From assembly GCA_050485405.1 (NCBI GenBank), contig JBJHBI010000002.1, forward strand, positions 62,001-126,000: a stretch of 64,000 nt of DNA. Reading direction: 5' to 3'. Both the position numbers and the translations under genes were made by a program. Positions within the stretch are counted from its first letter, which is position 1. Each line of letters opens with the position of its first letter. Below the pieces are notes generated by a model that was not told the DNA's origin, did not search any database, and saw only the letters and a list, made by a program, of their open reading frames with translations. Positions 43,761 through 51,962 of this stretch are shown piece by piece. This DNA comes from Saliniramus sp050485405. Its GTDB lineage: Bacteria; Pseudomonadota; Alphaproteobacteria; Rhizobiales; Beijerinckiaceae.

Positions 43761-45848
43761 ATGAGCCGCCCCGAGCTTTACGACGTGCTGTTCGAGCCGG
43801 TTCGGATCGGCCCGGTGACGACGAAGAACCGCTTCTACCAGGTTCCGCATTGCAACGGCATGGGCCGCGCGTATCCGAGCGCGATGGCGGCCATGCGAGA
43901 GGTCAAGGCCGAGGGTGGTTGGGGGGTCGTCTGCACTGAGCAGTGCGATATTCATCACACCGGCAACCATTTGCGCTCGATACGCCTGTGGGACGAGCGC
44001 GACGTAGCGACCTTGGCCCCCGCTGCCGAGGCGATACGTCGCCACGGAGCGCTCGCCGGTATCGAGCTCGCACACAACGGCTTCCACGTCGCCAACCCGG
44101 AATCGCGCTCTGTTCCGATCGCCCCGAGTCTCGCCGTCACGCGCGGCATCCTGCCGGTGACGGCGCGCGCGATGGACAAGGAAGACATCCGCGCGCTGCG
44201 CCGCTGGCATCGAACCGCTGCCCTCCACGCCAAGCGCGCAGGATTCCAGATCGTCTATGTTTATGCCGGACACGACATGACATTGCCGGCGCACTTTCTC
44301 TCCCGTCGGCACAACGACCGAGCCGACGAGTACGGCGGCTCCCTGGAGAACCGGGCGCGCCTCCTGCGCGAGCTGTTGGAGGACACGAAGGAGGCGATCG
44401 GGGACGTCTGCGCCGTGGCGCTCCGCTTCTCGGTCGACGATCTCGGAGGCCCGACGGGGATCGCCGCCGACGGCGAGGGCCGGGCGGTGGTGGCGCTTCT
44501 CGCCGAGCTGCCGGACCTTTGGGACGTCAATCTCTCCACCTTCGACAATGACGGCCAGACCTCGCGCTTCGCATCGGAAGGCTTCCAGGAGCCTCATGTC
44601 GCTTTCGTGAAGAGCCTCACGACGAAGCCGGTCGTGGGTGTCGGCCGCTTCACGTCGCCCGACACGATGGTCTCGATGATCCGGCGCGGCGTTCTCGATT
44701 TGATCGGTGCCGCGCGACCCTCGATCGCCGATCCCTTCCTGCCGCGCAAGATCGAGGAGGGGCGCCACGACGACATTCGCGAGTGCATCGGCTGCAATGT
44801 CTGCGTGGCGACCGACAAGCTTTCGGTGCCGATCCGCTGCACGCAGAACCCGACCATGGGCGAGGAATGGCGGCGCGGCTGGCATCCCGAGCGCATCCCC
44901 GAGCGCGACACCGACGACAGCGTGCTGATCGTCGGCGCAGGACCGGCGGGGCTCGAAGCCGCCCGCGCGCTCGCCCAGCGTGGGTACTCCGTGATCCTCG
45001 CGGAGGAGTCCCGCGAGCTCGGAGGCCGCGTGACGCGCGAGAGTAGCTTGCCGGGGCTCGCCGCATGGGCACGCGTCCGCGATTGGCGCGTGCAGCAATT
45101 GCGCACGATGCCGAACGTCGAAATCTTGCGCGAGAGCCCCGTCGATGCCGAACTCGCGCTCGCGGTCGGCGCCTCGCTCGTGGGCATCGCGACGGGCGCG
45201 CGCTGGCGGGACGACGGGATCGGACGCGTCCATCGCTCGCCAGTCCCCGGAATGGGGCAAGCGCTCCGTTTCACGCCCGACGACATCATGGCCGGCCGCT
45301 TGCCGGAGGGTCGCGTCGTCCTCTTCGACGATGATCACGGCCATCTCGGCGGCGTCATAGCGGAGAGGCTCGTCGAACGCGGATGCGCCGTCCTCTTCGT
45401 CACGCCCGAGAGCCTTGTCTCGGCCTTCACGCAATACACGCACGAGCAGAAGCGCATCCAAAAGCGCATCATCGAGAACGCGGAGGCCGTGCACGTCTCG
45501 ACGGCGCTCGCCGGCTGGGACGACGGGCGTGCGCGCCTCGCCTGCGTCTATACTGGCCGCACGCGCCACATCGAGGCCGACGCGCTCGTCCTCGTCACGG
45601 GAATGGTGCCGCGCGACGCTCTCTTCCACGAGATCGCCGGCACCGCCCCCGCGGCCCGAGAGCGCGCCGGCTTGCGCCGCATCGTTCGTTTCGGCGACTG
45701 CCTCGCCCCCGGGACGATTGCCGCTGCCGTCCACTCCGGACACCTTTTCGCCCGCGATCTGGACACCGCGACGACCGACACCGTGCCGTATAGACGTGAG
45801 AACGTCGAGGTCGCGCCGACACTCGGAATACCCGGGAGACAAGCATGA
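43761..45848 (+). CDS. Trimethylamine/dimethylamine dehydrogenase-like FMN/4Fe-4S oxidoreductase
   Basis: 695 residues with the TMADH layout: OYE-type FMN barrel (1-330), a 4Fe-4S cluster and ADP-binding domains (about 390-695; VLIVGAGPAGLEAARAL). The Cys forming 6-S-cysteinyl-FMN in TMADH is conserved in NRFYQVPHCNGMG (about 35), the four cluster Cys are in CIGCNVCV...RCTQN (about 340-360), and catalytic-site YVYAGHD keeps Tyr and His. The residue equal to TMADH Tyr60 is Gln (CTEQCDI), as in dimethylamine dehydrogenase, and the Trp105 region differs (GIELAHNGFH). It likely oxidises an N-methyl or secondary amine and passes electrons to ETF; substrate unknown. Overlaps trpD by 4 nt. Confidence 0.88.
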   Translation: MSRPELYDVLFEPVRIGPVTTKNRFYQVPHCNGMGRAYPSAMAAMREVKAEGGWGVVCTEQCDIHHTGNHLRSIRLWDERDVATLAPAAEAIRRHGALAGIELAHNGFHVANPESRSVPIAPSLAVTRGILPVTARAMDKEDIRALRRWHRTAALHAKRAGFQIVYVYAGHDMTLPAHFLSRRHNDRADEYGGSLENRARLLRELLEDTKEAIGDVCAVALRFSVDDLGGPTGIAADGEGRAVVALLAELPDLWDVNLSTFDNDGQTSRFASEGFQEPHVAFVKSLTTKPVVGVGRFTSPDTMVSMIRRGVLDLIGAARPSIADPFLPRKIEEGRHDDIRECIGCNVCVATDKLSVPIRCTQNPTMGEEWRRGWHPERIPERDTDDSVLIVGAGPAGLEAARALAQRGYSVILAEESRELGGRVTRESSLPGLAAWARVRDWRVQQLRTMPNVEILRESPVDAELALAVGASLVGIATGARWRDDGIGRVHRSPVPGMGQALRFTPDDIMAGRLPEGRVVLFDDDHGHLGGVIAERLVERGCAVLFVTPESLVSAFTQYTHEQKRIQKRIIENAEAVHVSTALAGWDDGRARLACVYTGRTRHIEADALVLVTGMVPRDALFHEIAGTAPAARERAGLRRIVRFGDCLAPGTIAAAVHSGHLFARDLDTATTDTVPYRRENVEVAPTLGIPGRQA

Positions 45849-46888
45849 CGGCGTTCAAGACCTTCGTTGCGCGTGTGGCGGACGGCTTGCCGCTCGCTCG
45901 CGAGGAAGCCGCGGTCGCCTTCTCCCGTCTCGTCGCGGGCGAGGCGACGCCCGCGCAAATGGGTGCCTTCCTCATGGCGCTGCGGGTACGCGGCGAGACC
46001 GTCGAGGAGATCGTGGGCGCGGTCGGTGCGCTGCGCGCGCGGATGCGTCGCGTCGAGGCGCCGCACGACGCGATGGACGTCGTCGGCACTGGCGGGGACG
46101 GATCCGGATCCTACAATGTCTCGACCTGCGCGGCCTTCGTCGTGGCCGGCGCCGGCGTCCCCGTGGCCAAGCACGGCAACAGGGCTTTCTCCTCGCGATG
46201 CGGTGCGGCCGACGTGCTCGGGGCGCTCGGTGTACGCATCGACCTCGAACCGCACGAGGTCGCGCGCTGCATCACACGGGCTGGGATCGGGTTCATGTTC
46301 GCGCCGGCGCACCACCCGGCTTTGATGCATGTCGGCCCGACGCGCGTCGAACTCGGAACGCGCACGATCTTCAACGTGCTCGGTCCGATGATCAATCCCG
46401 CGGGCGTCACCCGCCACCTCGTCGGCGTCTACGACAGGTCATGGATCGAGCCGATGGCGCGGGCGCTGGGTGCGCTCGGCTCGCGCCGCGCCTGGGTCGT
46501 GCATGGCTCGGACGGGCTCGACGAGATCACGACGACGGGGGAGACCCACGTCGCCGCTCTGGAGGACGGCGCGGTGCGTGTCTTCACCATTGCGCCGGAG
46601 GACGTCGGATTCCGGCCGAGTGCGCCAGAGACATTGGCCGGCGGCGACGCGCCGGAGAATGCGCGTGCGCTGCGAGCCGTGCTGTCCGGCGAGCGCGGCG
46701 CCTATCGCGACATCGTCGCGTTGAACGCGGCCGCTGCGCTCGTCGTGGCGCAGCGCGCTTCGGATCTCGGCAGCGGGCTCGCACTGGCCGAGCGTGCGAT
46801 CGAGAGCGGAGCGGCTCTGGATCGGCTCGAACGCCTGGTAGCGGTTTCGCAAGCCTGCGCGAGGGAAAGGGAGGATATTTCACGATGA
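45845..46888 (+). CDS. trpD: Anthranilate phosphoribosyltransferase
   Basis: 347 residues, normal for TrpD. Motifs: GTGGDGSGSYNVST (PRPP-binding, about 80), VAKHGNRAFSSRCGAADVL (about 107), MFAPAHHPALMHVGPTRVELGTRTIFNVLGP (about 150-180, with the anthranilate-binding Arg) and VHGSDGLDEIT. All catalytic motifs look intact. It transfers phosphoribose to anthranilate in tryptophan synthesis. No trpG or trpE is nearby, and it is coupled to the amine dehydrogenase-like gene by ATGA, which is unusual context for trpD. Confidence 0.92.
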   Translation: MTAFKTFVARVADGLPLAREEAAVAFSRLVAGEATPAQMGAFLMALRVRGETVEEIVGAVGALRARMRRVEAPHDAMDVVGTGGDGSGSYNVSTCAAFVVAGAGVPVAKHGNRAFSSRCGAADVLGALGVRIDLEPHEVARCITRAGIGFMFAPAHHPALMHVGPTRVELGTRTIFNVLGPMINPAGVTRHLVGVYDRSWIEPMARALGALGSRRAWVVHGSDGLDEITTTGETHVAALEDGAVRVFTIAPEDVGFRPSAPETLAGGDAPENARALRAVLSGERGAYRDIVALNAAAALVVAQRASDLGSGLALAERAIESGAALDRLERLVAVSQACAREREDISR

Positions 46889-47691
46889 TCGGCGTTCTGG
46901 CCCGTATTGCAGCATATAAGCGCGAGGAAATCGCGGCTCTGCGACATGAGCGTTCGGAGGCGGCGCTTCTGCAGGCCGCGGCCACCGCTTCACCGCCGCG
47001 CGGCTTCCGTGAGAGGCTGGCGCGTGCGATCGCCGCCGGCGGCTTCGGGCTCATCGGCGAGATCAAGAAGCGCAGCCCCTCGAAAGGCCTGATCCGCCCA
47101 GATTTCGATCCGGCACGACTCGCCAGCGCCTACGAGGACGGGGGCGCCGCTTGCCTGTCGGTCCTGACCGACGGTCCCTCCTTCGAGGGGGCGCCGGCGC
47201 ATCTGGAGGCGGCTCGGGACGCCTGCGCGCTGCCCTGCCTGCGCAAGGATTTCATGCTCGACCCGTTGCAGGTCCTGGAGGCGCGCGCCTGCGGAGCCGA
47301 CGCGATCCTCGTGATCCTCGCCGCCGTGGACGACGCGACCGCGGGCGACCTGCTCGCCGCCGCCGCGCAGACGGGTATGGACGCGATCGTCGAGGTGCAC
47401 GACGAAGCCGAACTCACACGGGCGATAGCGCTGCCCGCGGGAATCGTCGGCATAAACAACCGCAGCCTCGCGACCTTCGAGACCTCGCTGTCGGTGACCG
47501 AGCGCCTCGCGCCGCTCGTACCCGACGATCGCATCGTCGTGGGCGAGAGCGGCATCGCGACACCCGCAGATGTCGAGCGCCTCGCTCGGGTCGGCGTCCG
47601 AGCGTTTCTCGTCGGTGAGAGCCTGATGCGTGCTCGCGATCTCGCGGCGGCGACGCGCAACCTGATCTCGGGCAGTGCGACCCATATCTGA
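46885..47691 (+). CDS. trpC: Indole-3-glycerol phosphate synthase
   Basis: 268 residues, monofunctional TrpC barrel. Motifs: GEIKKRSPSKGLIR (catalytic Lys, about 52), CLSVLTDGPSFEG (about 90), LPCLRKDFMLDPLQV (catalytic Lys, about 110), GADAILVIL, GINNRSLATFETSL (about 185) and VGESGIATPADV (about 212). It converts CdRP to indole-3-glycerol phosphate. The start overlaps the trpD stop (ATGA). Not followed by moaC, the common neighbour in alphaproteobacterial trpDC operons. Confidence 0.93.
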   Translation: MIGVLARIAAYKREEIAALRHERSEAALLQAAATASPPRGFRERLARAIAAGGFGLIGEIKKRSPSKGLIRPDFDPARLASAYEDGGAACLSVLTDGPSFEGAPAHLEAARDACALPCLRKDFMLDPLQVLEARACGADAILVILAAVDDATAGDLLAAAAQTGMDAIVEVHDEAELTRAIALPAGIVGINNRSLATFETSLSVTERLAPLVPDDRIVVGESGIATPADVERLARVGVRAFLVGESLMRARDLAAATRNLISGSATHI

Positions 47692-47816
47692 GCCGCGCTC
47701 TTGCCGACCTTCTCGTGCGAGTCGGCCTAGCGGTCGGGTTCCGGGGTGACATACCCAGCACAGGTTGCGCCGGGCGGCGCCTCGCCGAGGCAGAACGCAG
47801 CACATCGCCTGTAAGA

Positions 47817-47866
47817 AAGGGCGAGCGGCAGGAGGCTCTATCGTCGCCCTTAAGTACATGTTTTTT
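47817..47866 (+). terminator. Possible terminator after trpC
   Basis: An 8-bp inverted repeat AAGGGCGA (47817-47824) / TCGCCCTT (47844-47851) with a long loop, followed 8 nt later by six T (about 47861-47866). Weak but plausible end of the island operon. Confidence 0.4.
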
Positions 47867-47898
47867 AGTCTGAACGGCCCAAGAGATAGGTGAAGTCT

Positions 47899-48726
47899 TG
47901 TACCGGACACGTAGGCAACACTTTTCGGTTTTTGCCGTGAGGTGTTGATGCCGTGGCGAGAGAGTTCGGAGATGGAAGAACGTCTTCGGTTTGTGGCTCG
48001 CCTTCGGGAAGGCCAGGGGATGAGCGAGCTTTGCCGGGAGTTCGGCATGTCGCGCAAGACCGGCTACAAGATATTCAACCGCTACAAGGATGACGGCCTG
48101 GAGGCGCTGCAAGGCCGAGGGGACGTTGCTCTCGTCGGCGGTAGCGGCCAATGATCTGTGGTGCGCCGATTTCAAGGGCGCGTTCAAGCTCGGCAATGGC
48201 CGCTGCTGTTACCCCGTGACGGTGACCGATCAGGCCACCCGCTACGTGCTCGCCTGCGAAGCCCTCGAATCGACGAAGGAGACGCCGGTGATCGAGGCCT
48301 TCCTGCGGCTGTTCAAGGAGTACGGCCTCCCCGGCGCCATCCGTTCGGATAATGGGCTTCCCTTTAACAGTCCTTGCGCATCATTCCGTCAGGTTGATGC
48401 CGGCGGAACTATACTCGCCCTCGTCGCGAAGCTATGACGGCCCGCCGGAAGTGGAATACCCCTTCCATGATCGCGATGTCACCGTCACCAACTGCGGCCG
48501 CATCTGTATGCACCGCAAGAAAAACAACGTCTCGACCGTGCTCGCCGGGCAGAACCTGGGAATCAAGGAGGTCGATGACGGAATTTGGCGCGTCAGCTTC
48601 ATCCGCTATGATCCGGGATATATCGACCTGGAACAGCGAGCCATAACATCTTGCGACAACCCGTTCGGCACGAGGTTGTCACCCATGTCTTAGGTACAAA
48701 CTGTTACCCATGTCTCCGGGTCGTAC
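47899..48726 (+). mobile_element. Degenerate IS481-type insertion sequence
   Basis: The transposase remnant is bracketed by imperfect terminal inverted repeats: CGGACACGTAGGCAACA (47904-47920) against the complement of TGTTACCCATGTCTCCG (48702-48718), about 13 of 17 matching. TGTACC/TGTAC-like outer bases extend both ends. A second, inner copy of the right-end motif lies at 48676-48698. No target duplication is evident. Confidence 0.65.
47948..48693 (+). pseudogene. IS481-family transposase, broken
   Basis: Three in-order pieces of one transposase in different frames. The N-terminal HTH: MPWRESSEMEERLRFVARL and GMSRKTGYKIFNRYKDDGLEAL. The start of the integrase core: NDLWCADFKGAFKLGNGRCC, GLPGAIRSDNGLPF. 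The C-terminal part: ELYSPSSRSYDGPPEVEYPF, CGRICMHRKKNNVSTVLAG, IWRVSFIRYDPGYIDLEQ. The linker after the HTH and the rest of the core are deleted. It is inactive. Confidence 0.85.
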
Positions 48727-48736
48727 ACAAGGAAAA

Positions 48737-48814
48737 TGGCGCGCCCGGCAGGATTCGAACCTGCGACCTTTGGAATCGGAATCCAACACTCTATCCAGCT
48801 GAGCTACGGGCGCT
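48737..48814 (-). tRNA. tRNA-Arg (anticodon CCG)
   Basis: Complete cloverleaf on the minus strand: acceptor GCGCCCG/CGGGCGC, D arm GCTCAGCTGGATAGAG, anticodon stem TTGGA/TCCAA with loop TTCCGAT (anticodon CCG), T arm GCAGG-TTCGAAT-CCTGC and an encoded CCA end. Its 3' end faces the IS481 remnant and the island, the usual orientation for tRNA-associated insertions. Confidence 0.95.
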
Positions 48815-48944
48815 TGGGGCGGCTCTCGCCGCGCGAATCCTGCATAGCGGATCGGGCGGGGTGGGGCAAGCAGTGTGTTGGGCGGCGTGATGCGAGAGTG
48901 CGGAAGGGGCGCACCGTGGCGTGATCCCGTGCGGAGGGTCTTGG

Positions 48945-48960
48945 TTAAGCGTCTCTTAAC
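48945..48960 (+). promoter_or_regulatory. CtrA box upstream of ftsK
   Basis: Perfect TTAA (48945-48948), 7 nt, TTAA (48956-48959) plus C. A TAGGCT -10-like hexamer follows 10-11 nt later, the same geometry as the box before the candidate sRNA. The ftsK start is 47 nt downstream. Confidence 0.75.
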
Positions 48961-49006
48961 CGCATCCCGGCTAGGCTCGCCCTGTCTGAAAAAGAATCGC
49001 CGGATC

Positions 49007-51826
49007 ATGCCGAAAACACGTCGCCATGCCTCGCCTGCCGATGAACTGACGGATGCGCTGCGCGCTTTCGCCGTCCGCCGTCTCGTGGAAACCTCCGGGC
49101 TCGTCATGCTCGTCTTCGCGATCGCGATGACGCTGGCGCTCGCCACCTGGTCCGTGGAGGATCCGAGCCTCAACCATGCCGTCGACGGGCCGGTGCGCAA
49201 CTGGCTCGGATATCCCGGCGCCGTTGCCTCCGATCTCGCCATGCAGCTCTTCGGCCTCGCCGCGCTGGCAGCCCTTCTGCCGCTCGGTGCATGGGGGTGG
49301 CGCTTGCTGCGGGAGGGGCGGCTCGCGCGTGTGCAATTGCGGCTGGTGCTGTTCGTCTTCGGCGTAGGAGCCGCGACCGCGATGGCGAGCAGCCTTCCGG
49401 CCACGACACGCTGGCCGCTTCCGACCGGGCTCGGCGGTGTCGCCGGTGACGCGGTCCTGGGTGCCGCGCGCGCCTTGACCGGGATCACGGAAGGGCCGGC
49501 CGCGACCCTGCTCGGCTTCGTTTTTGCCGGCATCGCCATTCTGGCCATCACCGCTGCCTCCGGCTTCGGCTTCGCCGAGGATGACGACGAGGCGGAGGAG
49601 GAAGAATTCGTCGCACCCGCCCCGCGCGGACGCCCGGTCGATCTCGATGATTTCGACGAGCCCTCGCGCGACGACGAGCCCGGGCGCGCCATCGTCTGGC
49701 TCGGTGCCGCGGCGCATGCGGCGCTCAGCCTGCGTGTGCATCTGCGCCGCCTCGGTCAGGTCGCGCGCGACGCCCTCGCGCGGCGGATGCGGCGCGACCC
49801 CGATGACGGTTTCGCCTATGCCTCCGGCGGAATGCGCCGCGATGCGGATCTCGATGACGGGCTCTCCGATTTCGTGCGGCCCGTGCCGAACGGCACCCGG
49901 CGCGAGCCGGTGCTCGACATTCCGGGCCGCCCGCGCGGCGCGCCGCAGCCTCAGCCGCAGCATGGCTACGATGCCGGGGATGCGGGCCGATACGGTGATG
50001 ACGCATATGCAGCGGATAATTATGCCGATCCTCACGCCGATCCTCATGCGGATGATCACGCAGCCCGTGACGATGCGCCGTGGAACCGCGATGACGGCGG
50101 CTGGAACGCCTGGGACGAAGATGCGGATCTCGACGCCGCGCGCGGACCGAACGGTTCCGACGAGCGGGCCGGGGAGGGGGAAGCGCCGGTATCGAGCCGC
50201 GTGACCATGCCGGTCGCAGCGCCGAAGCCCGGCAAGCGCATCAAGCGCGAGGCCCAGCCCTCGTTCCTCGATCCGCAGGACGATTACCAGCTTCCCGCCC
50301 TGCAACTGCTCTCGGAGCCGGCCGGCTCGCATCTGGCCGAGGTCTCCCGCGAGGCGCTCGAGCAGAATGCCGCGATGCTCGAATCGACGCTCGAAGATTT
50401 CGGCGTGCGCGGCGAGATCATCAACGTGCGGCCCGGCCCGGTGGTCACGCTCTACGAGCTCGAACCCGCACCGGGCACGAAGTCGAGCCGGGTGATCGGC
50501 CTCGCAGACGACATCGCCCGCTCGATGAGTGCGGTCTCGGCGCGTGTGGCGGTGGTGCAGGGGCGCAACGCGATCGGTATCGAACTGCCGAACGTGAAGC
50601 GCGATACCGTCTATCTGCGCGAGTTGCTCGCAAGCCGCGATTTCGAGGCCTCCAAGCTGAAGCTCGCGCTCTGCCTCGGCAAGACCATCGGTGGCGAGCC
50701 GGTAATCGCCGATCTCGCCAAGATGCCGCATCTGCTGGTGGCGGGTACCACGGGTTCGGGTAAATCGGTGGCGATCAACACCATGATCCTGTCGATCCTC
50801 TACCGGATGTCGCCCGAGCAGTGCCGCATGATCATGGTCGATCCCAAGATGCTGGAACTGTCGGTCTATGACGGCATTCCGCATCTGCTCTCGCCGGTCG
50901 TGACCGATCCGAAGAAGGCCGTCGTCGCGCTCAAATGGGCGGTGCGCGAGATGGAGGATCGCTATCGCAAGATGTCGAAGCTCGGCGTGCGCAATATCGA
51001 CGGCTTCAATGCGCGGGTGAAGGAAGCAACGGCGCGCGGCGAGGTGATCACGCGTTCGATCCAGACCGGGTTCGACCGCGAGACCGGGGAGGCGATCTTC
51101 GAGGAAGAGGAGATGAACCTCGAGCCGCTGCCCTATATCGTCGTCATCGTCGACGAGATGGCCGATCTGATGATGGTCGCGGGCAAGGAGATCGAGGGTG
51201 CCATCCAGCGCCTCGCGCAGATGGCCCGCGCGGCGGGTATCCACCTGATCATGGCCACGCAGCGCCCGTCGGTCGACGTGATCACGGGTACGATCAAGGC
51301 GAATTTCCCGACGCGAATCTCGTTCCAGGTCACGTCGAAGATCGATTCGCGCACGATTCTGGGCGAGATGGGCGCCGAACAGCTCCTCGGCCAGGGCGAC
51401 ATGCTCTACATGGCCGGTGGCGGCCGTATCACACGCGTGCACGGGCCGTTCGTCTCCGACGACGAGGTCGAGAAGGTCGTCGCGCATCTGAAGACCCAAG
51501 GGCGCCCGGCCTATCTCGAAGCGGTGACCGCCGAGGAAGACGAGGGCGGATCCGGGAGCGGCGGCGATGACGGCGCGGTGTTCGACAAGGGCTCGTTCGG
51601 CGATCCCGGGGCCGATCTCTACGACCAGGCGGTGGCCGTGGTCCTGCGCGACAAGAAGGCGTCGACTTCCTATATCCAGCGCCGACTCCAGATCGGCTAC
51701 AACCGCGCCGCGTCCCTGATGGAGCGGATGGAGAACGAAGGCATCGTCGGCGCGCCGAACAATGCCGGAAAACGCGAAATCCTCATCGAAACGCCGGAGG
51801 ATCGCTACGGAAACCTGGATGATTGA
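49007..51826 (+). CDS. ftsK: DNA translocase FtsK
   Basis: Division-septum DNA pump of 939 residues. The N terminus has four hydrophobic segments (about 30-190). A low-complexity linker follows (about 195-400), rich in Asp/His/Tyr with short repeats (ADPHADPHADDHA). The RecA-like motor has Walker A AGTTGSGKSVAIN (about 580) and Walker B VIVDEMADLMM (about 715). A gamma winged-helix domain (STSYIQRRLQIGYNRAASLME) closes the protein, for KOPS recognition. Start taken at ATG 49007; the ribosome-binding site is weak. A perfect CtrA box is in the promoter. Confidence 0.95.
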   Translation: MPKTRRHASPADELTDALRAFAVRRLVETSGLVMLVFAIAMTLALATWSVEDPSLNHAVDGPVRNWLGYPGAVASDLAMQLFGLAALAALLPLGAWGWRLLREGRLARVQLRLVLFVFGVGAATAMASSLPATTRWPLPTGLGGVAGDAVLGAARALTGITEGPAATLLGFVFAGIAILAITAASGFGFAEDDDEAEEEEFVAPAPRGRPVDLDDFDEPSRDDEPGRAIVWLGAAAHAALSLRVHLRRLGQVARDALARRMRRDPDDGFAYASGGMRRDADLDDGLSDFVRPVPNGTRREPVLDIPGRPRGAPQPQPQHGYDAGDAGRYGDDAYAADNYADPHADPHADDHAARDDAPWNRDDGGWNAWDEDADLDAARGPNGSDERAGEGEAPVSSRVTMPVAAPKPGKRIKREAQPSFLDPQDDYQLPALQLLSEPAGSHLAEVSREALEQNAAMLESTLEDFGVRGEIINVRPGPVVTLYELEPAPGTKSSRVIGLADDIARSMSAVSARVAVVQGRNAIGIELPNVKRDTVYLRELLASRDFEASKLKLALCLGKTIGGEPVIADLAKMPHLLVAGTTGSGKSVAINTMILSILYRMSPEQCRMIMVDPKMLELSVYDGIPHLLSPVVTDPKKAVVALKWAVREMEDRYRKMSKLGVRNIDGFNARVKEATARGEVITRSIQTGFDRETGEAIFEEEEMNLEPLPYIVVIVDEMADLMMVAGKEIEGAIQRLAQMARAAGIHLIMATQRPSVDVITGTIKANFPTRISFQVTSKIDSRTILGEMGAEQLLGQGDMLYMAGGGRITRVHGPFVSDDEVEKVVAHLKTQGRPAYLEAVTAEEDEGGSGSGGDDGAVFDKGSFGDPGADLYDQAVAVVLRDKKASTSYIQRRLQIGYNRAASLMERMENEGIVGAPNNAGKREILIETPEDRYGNLDD

Positions 51827-51962
51827 GGCCGGTCCGGGCCCGTCATGCCGCGACCATGCCCGGAAGGAGTCGTGGTTTCGCCACAGCCGGACGTTACGCA
51901 GGTATGGGACGACGCGTGCGCGCCGGTCGATGCCGGGCGCATCACAGACGGGATGAAGACGT

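Noticed and set aside
43539..45842. Minus-strand frame of 767 codons
   Set aside because: Antisense to the TMADH-like gene, whose motifs are unmistakable.
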